Source of the DNA: Streptomyces cinnamoneus
GTDB lineage: Bacteria; Actinomycetota; Actinomycetes; Streptomycetales; Streptomycetaceae
Assembly (NCBI RefSeq): GCF_014650495.1
Contig: NZ_BMVB01000003.1
Coordinates: forward strand, 62,001-126,000
Length of the DNA: 64,000 nucleotides
Reading direction: 5' to 3'
Shown: one piece after another, positions 1-9,339 of the stretch
How positions within the stretch are numbered: position 1 is the first letter of the stretch
Layout: each line of letters opens with the position of its first letter
Notes under the pieces: model-generated
Seen by the model: the letters and a program-made list of their open reading frames with translations, nothing else
The model's database searches: none
What the model was told of the DNA's origin: nothing
Made by a program: the position numbers and the translations under genes

Positions 1-383
1 GAGGCGGCAATGAACGGCCGGTGGGCGATCGACCAGTCCGCGAGGGCCTTGACGAGGTGGGTGAGACTGTGACCCATTTCCGTCAGCTCGTACTCGACCT
101 GGGGCGGCACGGTGGGATAGACGGTCCGCGTCACCACCCCGTCGCGCTCCAGACGCCGGACGGTGAGCGTCAGCATGCGCTGCGAGATATTGCCCGGGAT
201 GGCGCGCTGCAACTCCTTGAACCTCCGTATGCCCGAGGCGAGCTCGACCACCACGTAGACGGACCACTTGTCGCCGAGCCGGTCCAGCACGTCCCTCACG
301 CCGCATTCGTCCTGCGGCGTCTCGCAGACGATCACGGGCTCGTCCGGCACCGGGGTGGTTACCGCGGTGTGCCCTACTGACAT
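1..383 (-). CDS. HxlR-family transcriptional regulator (3' end cut by window edge)
   Basis: A winged-helix DNA-binding protein of the HxlR (DUF24) family. About 127 residues are visible and the C-terminus runs off the window. The ATG at 381-383 follows AAGGAGG. A conserved N-terminal Cys (C27, in ECGVRDVLDRLGDKWS) precedes the helix-turn-helix, and the wing region reads RLERDGVVTR. In this family the N-terminal Cys is the thiol that senses quinones, diamide or aldehydes (YodB, HypR and QorR are known examples). The gene is divergent from an NmrA-type oxidoreductase only 71 bp away, the classic arrangement of a QorR-type repressor and its target, so it probably controls that gene and itself. 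The family is clear; the inducer is inferred. Confidence 0.9.
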   Translation of the reverse strand, partial: MSVGHTAVTTPVPDEPVIVCETPQDECGVRDVLDRLGDKWSVYVVVELASGIRRFKELQRAIPGNISQRMLTLTVRRLERDGVVTRTVYPTVPPQVEYELTEMGHSLTHLVKALADWSIAHRPFIAA

Positions 384-454
384 CAAAGTGCCTCCTTATG
401 CGATCGAGACTCGCTCCCCATGATGGAAACACACAGCTCAGGAGGGAGATCTCA

Positions 455-1288
455 ATGATTCTGGTAACCGGTGCAGGCGGCGCGCTCGGACAGCTCGTCG
501 CCGGCGAACTGGCCGGGCGCGACGACGTCGTCCTCGGCACCCGCACCCCCCGCTCCACCGCGGAGCGGCGCGTCGACTTCGACGACCCGTCCTCGCTCGA
601 CTTCACCGGTGTGGACACCCTGCTGCTCATCTCCGCCGGGTACGGCGAGGACGACGTCGTCATCGCCCGCCACGACGCGGCGATATCGGCGGCCGAGAGA
701 GCGGGCGTGCGGCACATCGTCTACACCAGCCTCAGCGGCGACGGCGATCACCTGGCCTACGCGCTCGCCCACCGCTGGACCGAACGCCGCCTCGGGCGCA
801 GCCCGCTGGCGTGGACGATCCTGCGCAACGGGCTCTACGCCGAGTTCCTGGCCGGTATCGCGGCCCCCGGCCCCGACGGGACGATCGCGGCGCCGCTGGG
901 CGAGGGCCGCCTGGCCGCGGTGGCCCGCGCCGACCTCGCGGCGGTGGCGGCCCGGGTGGCAGTCGAGCCGGAGCGGCACGCGGGGCGGGTGTACGAGCTC
1001 GTCGGCGAGCGGGCCCTGGGCGGCTCCGAGCTGGCTGCCGCGATCGGTGGCTCGTACGAGCCCTGCTCGCTCGGCGCGACCCGCGAGGCGATCACCGGGG
1101 CCGGCCAGGCCCTGCCCTACCAGGTGCCGATGCTGGTGGGCACGTACTCGGTGATCGCCGGGGGCTTCCTGGACGGCAGCGGGATCGAGGACAACGCCCT
1201 GCGCACGCTCCTGGGCCGCGAGCCCCGGCCGGCGCTGGAGGTGTACGAGGCCGTGGTCGCTGCGGCGCGGACGGCTGCGGAGGTATGA
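455..1288 (+). CDS. NmrA/QOR2-type NAD(P)-binding oxidoreductase
   Basis: An atypical short-chain dehydrogenase of 277 aa. It opens with the Rossmann motif VTGAGGALG and contains the segment VRHIVYTSLSG typical of NmrA/HSCARG and NAD(P)H:quinone oxidoreductase type 2. The ATG at 455 was chosen because AGGAGGGAG sits 7 bases upstream; an in-frame ATG at 398 has no such site. Likely role: cytosolic NAD(P)H-dependent reduction of quinones or other electrophiles, or redox sensing. It is divergent from the HxlR regulator and probably repressed by it. Its stop overlaps the ATG of a truncated second dehydrogenase (ATGA), so a two-gene operon once existed here. Confidence 0.85.
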   Translation: MILVTGAGGALGQLVAGELAGRDDVVLGTRTPRSTAERRVDFDDPSSLDFTGVDTLLLISAGYGEDDVVIARHDAAISAAERAGVRHIVYTSLSGDGDHLAYALAHRWTERRLGRSPLAWTILRNGLYAEFLAGIAAPGPDGTIAAPLGEGRLAAVARADLAAVAARVAVEPERHAGRVYELVGERALGGSELAAAIGGSYEPCSLGATREAITGAGQALPYQVPMLVGTYSVIAGGFLDGSGIEDNALRTLLGREPRPALEVYEAVVAAARTAAEV

Positions 1289-1578
1289 CCGTCAAGCTCT
1301 CGGTGATAGGTGGAACCGGGAGGACCGGCCCCCAGGTCGTGGGGGTCCTGGGGGCGCGCCCCTCGACGGCAGCCGTGGCATGGGCAAGGCCGTCGGCTGC
1401 ACGTCTGCATGCCTACGCGGCCCGGGCGCACCGCAGCCGGGTCGCGGGCTGCGGGCTGCGGGCTGCGGGCTGCGGGCTGCGGGCTGCGGGCTGCGGGCTG
1501 CGCGGTGACGGGAGCGGGGTAGGTCCGGCTCCCGGTCGCTGCCACGCCGAGGCCCAGTTGGCGGGCCTCGCCAACTGA
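1285..1578 (+). pseudogene. Truncated start of a second NAD(P)-binding dehydrogenase
   Basis: The ATG overlaps the stop of the upstream oxidoreductase (ATGA). The first residues, VKLSVIGGTGRTGPQVV, are a clean nucleotide-binding beta-alpha-beta start of an NmrA/SDR protein. After about 25 residues the homology stops and the frame continues through an array of 7-bp repeats into low-complexity Ala/Gly/Cys/Arg sequence. The rest of the gene appears to have been deleted, with the repeat array at the break. A functional product is unlikely. Confidence 0.6.
1444..1502. repeat. Tandem 7-bp repeat (GCGGGCT), 8 copies
   Basis: Eight uninterrupted copies of GCGGGCT occupy 1444-1499, followed by a partial copy. 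Because 7 is not a multiple of 3, changes in copy number would shift any frame read through it. The array lies just after the point where the truncated dehydrogenase loses homology. It is probably a replication-slippage product in dead sequence. Confidence 0.9.
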
Positions 1579-1841
1579 AGTGCTCGACGGCGAGTTCGTC
1601 TTCGGCGCCCCTGCCGCCTGGGAGCCTGAGCAGGCCGTGACCTCCACGGGCACCCGCCTCTACGGGAAGGCCACCACGCAAGCCTGGGACCGGCTGCGCC
1701 CCCGGCCGGCCCGGCGGGCGGCCTGGACCGGCCACGGCCCGGCGCCGCTGCCCGTCGGCAGCTTCTCCCTCGGGGGCAGACGTTCCGCCCTTACCTGCGA
1801 CGTAATCGACGCCCCAGAAGTGCCCCGGCAAGCTGGTCCCC
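1579..1841. other. Intergenic, no intact gene
   Basis: Plus-strand translation from about 1580 gives a short protein-like stretch (VLDGEFVFGAPAAWEPE, then STGTRLYGKATTQAWD) that looks like a fragment of a lost enzyme, but no family could be assigned. The remainder is GC-rich sequence without a recognisable gene or terminator. Confidence 0.4.
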
Positions 1842-2258
1842 ATGACACCCACCACCGCGGACGTCACCCGCGCCACCGTCCAGAAATTCCTCGCCCTCCG
1901 CCTCGCCGGAGACACCGAGGGACTCACCGCCCTCTTCGCCGACGACGTCGACTGGCTGCTCGCCGAGAACCCCGCAGTCCCGTGGATCCGACCCCGTTCC
2001 ACTGCTGCCGAATGCGCCGCTCAATTCACGGAGCTGACCGAGCACACCGTGCCCGAGGACGCCCGCGCGTCCGTCGACACCTTCCTCGTCGACGGCACCG
2101 AGGCTGTCCTGATGGGACACCTCTCGGGGACCGTCCGCGCGACCGGCAAATCCTTCGCGGGCCCCTTCGCGCTGCGCCTCACCGTCGAGGACGGCCGGAT
2201 CACCCGGCACCACCTGTACGAGAACAGCCTGTCGATCGCCGAAGCGTGCACTCCCTGA
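1842..2258 (+). CDS. SnoaL-like / NTF2-fold protein
   Basis: A 138-aa protein of the SnoaL-like (ketosteroid isomerase, NTF2-fold) superfamily. An N-terminal helix (VQKFLALRLAGDTEGLTALFADDVDW) leads into a beta-sheet half with the typical endings FALRLTVEDGRITRHHLYE. Length fits the family. Members include polyketide cyclases, isomerases and many proteins of unknown function; nothing here fixes the substrate. The gene stands alone between decayed sequence and argG. No strong Shine-Dalgarno is seen before the ATG, so the start is less sure than the fold. Confidence 0.75.
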   Translation: MTPTTADVTRATVQKFLALRLAGDTEGLTALFADDVDWLLAENPAVPWIRPRSTAAECAAQFTELTEHTVPEDARASVDTFLVDGTEAVLMGHLSGTVRATGKSFAGPFALRLTVEDGRITRHHLYENSLSIAEACTP

Positions 2259-2311
2259 CGACGTGGGCGGTTCGCGCCCCGGCGCCCCGCGCCCCGCGCC
2301 CCGCGCCCTGA

Positions 2312-3946
<1,635 letters not shown>

Positions 3947-4193
3947 CCGGGCCGGCGGACGGCACACCACCGGGGACGGCCCGGAGAGCGTCGTCGCGCA
4001 CTGCGCATGCTGAGCCAGTAGCGCCAACCGCGGCGCCCGGGCCGGGCTCGTCACGTACGCCCTGACATGCGGTGTGCTGGCGCTCCCGGCCGCCTGGAGA
4101 TCACTGCGGCCGGGCCCCGGCCCGAGCTGAACGTGAACCCGGCCGGAGGGATGATGGTGACGCGCCAGTCATCAAGCGGCTACGGAGACAGCT

Positions 4194-4517
4194 ATGACTA
4201 TCGCCATTGACCGGTTGATCGACCCTGCAGTGCGAGCCTTCGTTGCCGCGCTGAATGCGGGAGATCGGCAAGCGTTTGCCGCATCCCTCACTCCAGGAGC
4301 AACCATGTCGGACGACGGCAGTGATCGTGACGTCACTGACTGGACCGAGAGGGAGATCTTCAGCTCCGGCGGGCACATGGACGTTGAATGCCAGACGCAC
4401 GACGGCCTCGGCCTGGTCGCTGACTACCGCAACGACACCTGGGGCGAGATGCGGACGGCGTGGCGGTTCACCGTGGACGGTGGCAAAGTGAGCCGCTTCG
4501 AAACCGGGCAGGTCTGA
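4194..4517 (+). CDS. Short SnoaL-like / NTF2-fold protein
   Basis: A 107-aa protein beginning with a helical segment (VRAFVAALNAGDRQAFAASLTPGATMSDDG), characteristic of the SnoaL-like/NTF2 fold, and ending in beta-strands (MRTAWRFTVDGGKVSRFETGQ). GGAGA lies 6 bases before the ATG at 4194. Function and ligand are unknown. It stands alone. Directly downstream, in the same frame, lies a GNAT remnant, so this gene borders the decayed region. Confidence 0.7.
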   Translation: MTIAIDRLIDPAVRAFVAALNAGDRQAFAASLTPGATMSDDGSDRDVTDWTEREIFSSGGHMDVECQTHDGLGLVADYRNDTWGEMRTAWRFTVDGGKVSRFETGQV

Positions 4518-4586
4518 GTCAGGCATACCGCCTCGCCAGCACCCGGGCCCGGGCCGAGGAACCCGCCAAGGCGGGCCAGTCCGACA

Positions 4587-4698
4587 CTCCTCGGACTGGC
4601 CCGGACGGTCTCCGACGACGAGCACATCTGCTACGTCCAGGACGTCGTGGTCCACCCCACGCATCACCGGCAGGGTGTCGGCCGGGCCTTTTGCCGGG
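4587..4698 (+). pseudogene. GNAT acetyltransferase fragment
   Basis: Translation gives LARTVSDDEHICYVQDVVVHP followed by THHRQGVGRAF, which is the core of a GNAT N-acetyltransferase: beta-4 and then the acetyl-CoA binding Q/RxxGxG/A loop. Neither the N-terminal half nor the C-terminal strands are present. There is no start codon for this piece, so it is a remnant. Confidence 0.7.
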
Positions 4699-4739
4699 TG
4701 TCTGGCCGTCACCACGTCCCTGGACACGACAGTGCCCTC

Positions 4740-5131
4740 GTCTCTCCTCCAGATCCGCGAGCCAGGTGATCACGAACTGCCTCCGGAACCAGTCGACAAA
4801 CGCTGTTCCTGAAGATCTACGAAGCCACTTGGTGGTCAGCCCGCCGCGCGAGCGTCCCAGCGCGTGGTCGTCTGGTTCTGCCGAGAAGCCACCGGGCAGC
4901 TCTTGCTGCTGGCCGGGGTATCGACGGGCGCCGGCGGCGTGCTGGTTCGTCCGGGCGATCGTTGCCCCCACGCTGGCGGCCGACCCGACCGCGTGGGCAC
5001 AGCAACAGCGGTTCCAGCCACGCCCACTGCTTACCGGTCAGGTCAAGCCACCTCGTCACCGCTCGGGTTGCCACGAGGTCTCCGGTGTCCAGGTTCCTCT
5101 TGGTCGATGGCCCCTCTACCGGAGACCTCAC
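4740..5131 (-). pseudogene. Decayed IS5-family transposase
   Basis: On the minus strand an N-terminal block (LTGKQWAWLEPLL, from about 5060) and, in another frame, a central block (DHALGRSRGGLTTK, about 4840-4880) match the ends of IS5-type transposases. The two are joined by at least one frameshift. The catalytic DDE core that should follow is absent, replaced by unrelated sequence from about 4835. No terminal inverted repeats or target duplication could be found, so the element is dead. Confidence 0.65.
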
Positions 5132-5215
5132 TCACTTTGCGGTCACGACACGCCCGTCACACCGGACTTCGAGACAGACCCTAAGTACGTGGTGCCGAGG
5201 CGTGACCGATGAGCA

Positions 5216-5596
5216 TCAGAGTGGGGCGAGGCGGGCCTTGAGCAGGCAGAACTCATTGCCTTCGGGGTCGGTCAGGACATGCCACTGCTCCTCCCCTGTC
5301 TGGCCGATGTCGGCCGGGCGCGCACCAAGCTTCAGAAGGCGTTCGAGCTCGGCGTCCTGATCACGGTCGGTGGCGTTGACATCGATGTGCAGCCGGGATT
5401 TCCCCTTCTCCGGCTCATCCTGGCGACTGAGGATGATCGTGGGCTGCGGACCACCGAACCCTTCGCGCGGCCCGATCTCCACCGAGCCGTCGTCCTCGCG
5501 ATCGAGCACGACGAAGTCCAGGACTTCGCACCAGAACCGCGCCAGCATCTCAGGGTCGCGGCAACCGAGCACGAGCTCACTGATACGACATGCCAT
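5216..5596 (-). CDS. VOC (glyoxalase/bleomycin-resistance fold) protein
   Basis: A 126-aa single-domain protein with two beta-alpha-beta-beta-beta modules. The start MACRISELVLGCRDPEMLARF, the middle KSRLHIDVNA and the end EQWHVLTDPEGNEFCLLK are typical of small actinobacterial VOC proteins annotated as glyoxalase-like. Residues H (LHIDV) and E (GNEFCL) are plausible metal ligands. The ATG at 5594-5596 has GAGCAGG upstream. Substrate unknown. The gene sits alone between a dead transposase and a dead beta-propeller gene. Confidence 0.8.
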   Translation of the reverse strand: MACRISELVLGCRDPEMLARFWCEVLDFVVLDREDDGSVEIGPREGFGGPQPTIILSRQDEPEKGKSRLHIDVNATDRDQDAELERLLKLGARPADIGQTGEEQWHVLTDPEGNEFCLLKARLAPL

Positions 5597-5979
5597 AACC
5601 AAACCTGCTCTCAGCCTGGGAACTGCTGGGGAGGCCACGCATGCAACCTCATGGGCTCCCAGCAATGAAACCAATTCCGCGACCGTACCGGACGAGGCGA
5701 GCACGGATGAAGTGATTTCGGGGCCGAGCCTGCCCGGGCAACCGGGCAAGTCCCTTGGCCACGCAGTAGGAAAGCTGATGGTTGCCACACTTGCAGGCCT
5801 CAGAAGCGGAATCAGAGTGTTGTATTCCTGCGGGCTCCAAGGGCTGCACGAGCCGTACCTGGGGTGGCCGCAGAACGGTGGATCTTCGGGCGTTAGGGTC
5901 GCGAGTCCTGGAACACGCCGCCTAGAGGAGACCTAGGGCCCGACGACATATCACTTCTGACGACCAGCTCAGGTCCCGG
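5597..5979. other. Intergenic, nothing recognised
   Basis: About 380 bp upstream of the VOC gene. Both strands contain open but unfamiliar translations, with no strong ribosome site, repeat or hairpin seen. Confidence 0.4.
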
Positions 5980-6856
5980 TGGACTGTGGACGCTGAGTGC
6001 GCCGTACGGGCTTCTGGACGGGCGGCCGGGCGTCGTCGACGACGCCGTCTACGACCGCTGTCCGGCGGCCGGCTGGCGGCCGTCGGCGCCCGTGACGGCC
6101 GCGTCCGCTGATGCGCCGAGGGGATCGCGGACCCAGCCCCCCCCCAGGACCTGGTGCGCGCGGGAGGGGCAGTGGTCGTCCCCGTGCTGCGGGAGCACGC
6201 TCGCTGCGGGTTGGCCGCCCTGGATGTGGCGACGGGCAAGGTGTTGTGGACGCGGCGCAAGAGCGGGCGTCGGAAAGCTGACCCGGCACGCCGCGCGGAC
6301 CGGTGAGGAACAGGCCGACACCCGTTTCCCCCGGCGGGAGGTGGAGTCCTTCATCCACGGCCCCGTCCTCGTCGGCGGTGACCGCGCCTTGTTCTCCGAG
6401 ACCTTCGGCCGGCTGGCCCGTCTGTATACCCGCACCCGCGCGAACCAGGCTGTGCAGCTGGCGTGCGTACGGCTCGGCCGTCGGCACTTCTCCACCTTCC
6501 GTCGCCCGGCCGTGTCTGTCGGCGACTGGATCTACGCCGTCACCTGGCGCGACCGGCTGTACGCGGCCGACGCCACCCGGGCCCGGAGACTGCGTCGGCT
6601 GAAAGTGGCCGCCCCCGACGGCGCGGTACTGCAGGCGCCACGGGAGATCACCGCAGGACCGGCCCATGTGTTCATCACAGGTAACGGCGAGCTGGCCGCA
6701 GCACGCGACGGCCGTGTGCTGTGAGTGACCCGCACCCACCAGTGGGGAAGCGAACCCCTTCCGCTCGGCACCGACCGGGTCCTCTTCCAGTCCACGGACG
6801 GGGAACGGGACCAGCTCCACCGCGCGGACGCAGAGACTGGCCGCCGGATCCTCTGA
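5980..6856 (+). pseudogene. Frameshifted PQQ-type beta-propeller gene
   Basis: Three reading frames each carry pieces of one beta-propeller protein. GGRLAAVGARDGRVR lies near 6060-6105, CGLAALDVATGKVLW near 6200-6250, then a longer run from about 6280 to 6723 that includes VESFIHGPVLVGGDRALF, VSVGDWIYAVTWRDRLYAADA and ITAGPAHVFITGNGELAAARDG. A last blade (QWGSEPLPLGTDRVLFQSTDG) ends at 6856. The repeats AxDxxTGxxxW are those of PQQ-binding-like/WD-type blades that often follow Ser/Thr kinase domains in Streptomyces. At least two frameshifts and a stop break it. Confidence 0.7.
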
Positions 6857-6875
6857 GCGCTCGGCGCTCAGGGTT

Positions 6876-6918
6876 CGCAGGAAGGCAACACGCTGATTCC
6901 GCGTGTTGCCTTCCTGCG
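6876..6918. terminator. Perfect 18-bp hairpin
   Basis: An 18-bp perfect inverted repeat (6876-6893 and 6901-6918) around a 7-nt loop, starting 20 bp after the stop of the decayed beta-propeller gene. There is no U-run, as is common for Streptomyces terminators. It is best read as a transcription terminator surviving from the dead gene, possibly acting in both directions. Confidence 0.6.
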
Positions 6919-6996
6919 GACCCGTCGGACACGGCCTAGGACGATCCACCGGCCATGGGGCAGCAGAAGCAGCTGCCCGACGCCTCGCGGTGACAA

Positions 6997-7025
6997 GCTG
7001 AGGCGCCCTGACTCGGCGCCTCAGC
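6997..7025. terminator. 11-bp hairpin downstream of the secreted protein gene
   Basis: A perfect 11-bp inverted repeat, 6997-7007 and 7015-7025, with a 7-nt loop. It lies about 100 bp beyond the stop of the minus-strand gene at 7125 and could end its transcript. No U-tract is present. Confidence 0.45.
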
Positions 7026-7124
7026 GCCCCCGTCGAAGGCCGGCCAGACCAGAGTCACCCAGGATGCGGCCAACCTTCTCGCCCAGTGTGCTGCACGCGC
7101 CGCTCTCTGGGCGGACGCGGGGCG

Positions 7125-7601
7125 TCAGTTCAGGGACACGATCTTGCCCTCGGCGAAGTCAGTGCCCCTCTGGCCATAAACAGTGATCTTGTAGCTCGCG
7201 TTCGTCTTGTGCTCACCTATGGCGAACAGCGTCAGCCTACTGTCCTCGCTGTAGTAGAAGAGGGTAGCGCTTCTCTGGCCATTCCCCGAGCTGGCGTGCA
7301 GGACCGGGCGGTTCTTGAACTTGTAGGCGCCGGTGGGCTTGCCGCCCCCGTCGAAAGCCTGATTGAGGGCCTGCTTGAGGGGCACCTCCTTGTCCAGCAT
7401 TTTCTGATTCCTGAGGACCCCCAGTAGGTACGCCTGTGCCTCCGGCTGGGACATGGCCCGGGTCGGTCCGCCGCCGTCTCGCCTCTCGATGACCATCGAA
7501 CTGGCGGCAGCTGCCGAGGGCTCGATGCTCGCCGAAACGGCAGCAAGGCCGACGACCACCGCTGCGCCGGCGCGTATGGCAGTACGGCTAAGTTTCTTCA
7601 C
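7125..7601 (-). CDS. Small secreted protein of unknown family
   Basis: 158 aa. The GTG at 7599-7601 was chosen because AAAAGGAG lies 7 bases upstream and because it places a signal peptide at the N-terminus: KK, a hydrophobic stretch AGAAVVVGLAAVSAS, then an Ala-rich cleavage region SAAAASS. The mature part (about 125 aa) has a helical section (QPEAQAYLLGVLRNQKM) followed by beta-strands with many Lys and Tyr (LFYYSEDSRLTLFAIGEH, ASYKITVYGQ). The strand pattern resembles small ribonuclease or RelE-like folds, but no active-site motif could be matched, so function is unknown. Confidence 0.7.
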   Translation of the reverse strand: MKKLSRTAIRAGAAVVVGLAAVSASIEPSAAAASSMVIERRDGGGPTRAMSQPEAQAYLLGVLRNQKMLDKEVPLKQALNQAFDGGGKPTGAYKFKNRPVLHASSGNGQRSATLFYYSEDSRLTLFAIGEHKTNASYKITVYGQRGTDFAEGKIVSLN

Positions 7602-7976
7602 GCCGAGCTCCTTTTCACACGGGAATTGGAAGGTGTGTGAAGAGGTTACGAACGGGACTTCACCAGCCGGTTGACGGCCGATAAACGGGCCGGGCCTGGG
7701 CAGCGGGCGCCGAGGCGGTCCGGGCGTCAATGCCGCGGGAGCCGATCAGGGCGAACCGGCCGGCGATGGCGCTAGTGGTAGGGGCTCGGAATCTGTACGG
7801 GTTCCAAGGTCTTCAAGGGCACAGGGTGAACACATACCCTGCCCGAGTGGGGTCGGCTCGGTGGTGCTGGACAGGGCGGTAGAGGCGGCTCCAGTCTGGC
7901 CAACTCGCGCGGACGGCCCGGCGATGGGCGTTCTTGCGGCGTCGCCGGGGCCTGTCACGCATTCTTTGAGTGGTCT
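7602..7976. other. Intergenic, nothing recognised
   Basis: About 375 bp between two minus-strand genes. The part nearest the secreted protein gene is relatively AT-rich and should hold its promoter. No repeat or further gene is evident. Confidence 0.4.
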
Positions 7977-8138
7977 CTACAGTGCTTTACTGAGAGCCTC
8001 CGCGACGGCCTGGTACGACTTGTACGTCGCGTACCGAAACGCGTCCATTCCCTCACGCTTGGCCTCCTGGGCCTTCTGCTGTGCGTAGTCGCCCGCCTCC
8101 TTCAGCGTGCCAGTGGCGCCGCTTTCGTTATCGGACAT
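7977..8138 (-). CDS. 53-aa helical hypothetical protein
   Basis: A small, highly charged protein (MSDNESGATGTLKEAGDYAQ, then QKAQEAKREGMDAFRY) that should form one or two amphipathic helices. It is rich in Ala, Glu, Lys and Gln, recalling small stress-related or LEA/CsbD-like proteins without matching their motifs. The start at 8138 was chosen over 8168 because CGGAGAG lies 6-7 bases upstream. It stands alone; role unknown. Confidence 0.55.
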   Translation of the reverse strand: MSDNESGATGTLKEAGDYAQQKAQEAKREGMDAFRYATYKSYQAVAEALSKAL

Positions 8139-8676
8139 TTTTCTCTCCGGTGATTCCCAGTACTTCATTGCTGAGGGGTAGCTCGGTACCTCTCCTGTTG
8201 TGATGGCACATAAGCGGAGGCGTGAGCGGGAACGGCGGGTGTGCTGTGGCCGCGGTGGCCGCCTTCAGCGGCGGGTACGCGCTGACCTCCCGACGTCAGG
8301 CCGCCACCGTCATGTCGGCCCCGATGGTGCTCACCTCCGCGGGCGTGCCGACCGGCCCGGTCGGCCTCGGTCTCGGCCTCCTGGATCTGGAGCGCGAGCC
8401 TGGCTGGCGCGGGCTGCCCTGGCTGACGGGCTGCGGGCCGGCGGTCGTCGGGGGGCCTCGCGCCCACCGACGCGTTCATGGGGAGGCCGCGGTGTTCTCA
8501 CGGATCCCGGCTGTCGTACGGCATGGGCTCAAGACCCGGCTTCGCCGCCGGCCTCCCAAGGACGGACCCTTCCCTGTCGTCAAGCGGGCGTCGGGCGTGA
8601 TGCCGATTGCCGGGATAGTCGTCGCTACCGGAACGGCCGGACACTATCGTGGCGGGGGTCGACTGCAGGAGGAGAC
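8139..8676. other. Intergenic, no recognisable gene
   Basis: About 540 bp. A plus-strand frame from 8222 stays open to 8680 and includes a Leu/Gly-rich segment (VGLGLGLLDLEREPGWRGL), but no family, ribosome site or consistent codon pattern supports a gene. It probably contains remnants and, near its end, the promoter of the DUF6247 pair. Confidence 0.4.
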
Positions 8677-9021
8677 GTGACCACCGCCCCTGGGCGCCCC
8701 CATGGTGTGCCCCCGATGCCCGAGCGCAGCATCCCCGCCCTGCGGGCCGCGATCGCCGCGCACACGCCCCAGCTGTTGGCCGATTTCGAGGCGAACTGGC
8801 GAGCGAAGATCGCCGACACCTACGACATCAGCGCGACGCCGGCATTCCTGGCCCGCTGGTGGGCCGAGTACGCCCTCGCCCGCAATCCCGAGCTGGACCG
8901 GCATGTGCGCGACCTTGAGGAGCGAGCTGCCCAGTCGGCCGAGCCGGACAAGGCCAAAGCCCTCCTGGAAGAGGCGGCGCAGATCCACCAGCGGGTGAGC
9001 CTGCTCGGGCCCGGCGAGTGA
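8677..9021 (+). CDS. DUF6247-like protein, candidate antitoxin
   Basis: 114 aa. The GTG at 8677 follows a strong AGGAGGAG; an ATG at 8716 is a weaker alternative. The protein is mostly helical and matches my recollection of the DUF6247 pattern: IPALRAAIAAHTPQLLADFE, then ATPAFLARWWAEYALARNPE, then a charged helix. Its stop overlaps the GTG of the next gene by 4 bp (GTGA), so the two are translationally coupled. An all-helical first gene followed by a small beta-rich basic partner is the arrangement of type II toxin-antitoxin operons, so an antitoxin role is proposed. This is inference from architecture. Confidence 0.7.
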   Translation: MTTAPGRPHGVPPMPERSIPALRAAIAAHTPQLLADFEANWRAKIADTYDISATPAFLARWWAEYALARNPELDRHVRDLEERAAQSAEPDKAKALLEEAAQIHQRVSLLGPGE

Positions 9022-9329
9022 CCGACGGGCCCACCGGCCCGCCTTGGGCCACCGACTGGACCAAGAGCGCCGCCGAATACCGCGACAGCCTCCCCCACGC
9101 CGTTCGAGACCAGATCATCGACGCTGTCACCGACCTCAAGTGCTCGCGCCACCCGTACCGCGACGATCATCTCGACACCGCGAAGGTCAGCATCGAACCC
9201 GTCCGCTCCACCCAGCCCCGCGGAGCGCACATCCTCTACTTCGACCACGGGCGTGGATGGCTCCGCTACGTCTTCGTCCCCCGTGCCGCCGAACCGCAGA
9301 TCATCGTCGAGACCCTCTTCTGGCAATAG
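9018..9329 (+). CDS. RelE/ParE-like small protein, candidate toxin
   Basis: 103 aa, starting with the GTG that overlaps the stop of the DUF6247-like gene. The layout is that of RelE-superfamily toxins: an N-terminal WTKSAAEYRDSLPHAVRDQI helix pair, a short loop with HPYRDDH, then beta-strands TAKVSIEPVRST, AHILYFDHGRGWLRYVFVP and PQIIVETLFW. Basic and aromatic residues (R, H, Y, W) on the last strands could form the RNA-cleaving face. The first two genes of the region that are clearly intact are this pair. Toxicity is inferred, not shown. Confidence 0.65.
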   Translation: MTDGPTGPPWATDWTKSAAEYRDSLPHAVRDQIIDAVTDLKCSRHPYRDDHLDTAKVSIEPVRSTQPRGAHILYFDHGRGWLRYVFVPRAAEPQIIVETLFWQ

Positions 9330-9339
9330 CCACCAGCGA

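Noticed and set aside
21-380. Plus-strand open frame of 119 codons at the left edge
   Set aside because: It is the antisense of the HxlR gene, whose protein motifs and ribosome site are on the minus strand.
8222-8680. 152-codon plus-strand frame before the DUF6247-like gene
   Set aside because: No family, no ribosome site and uneven composition; the well-supported gene starts at 8677.
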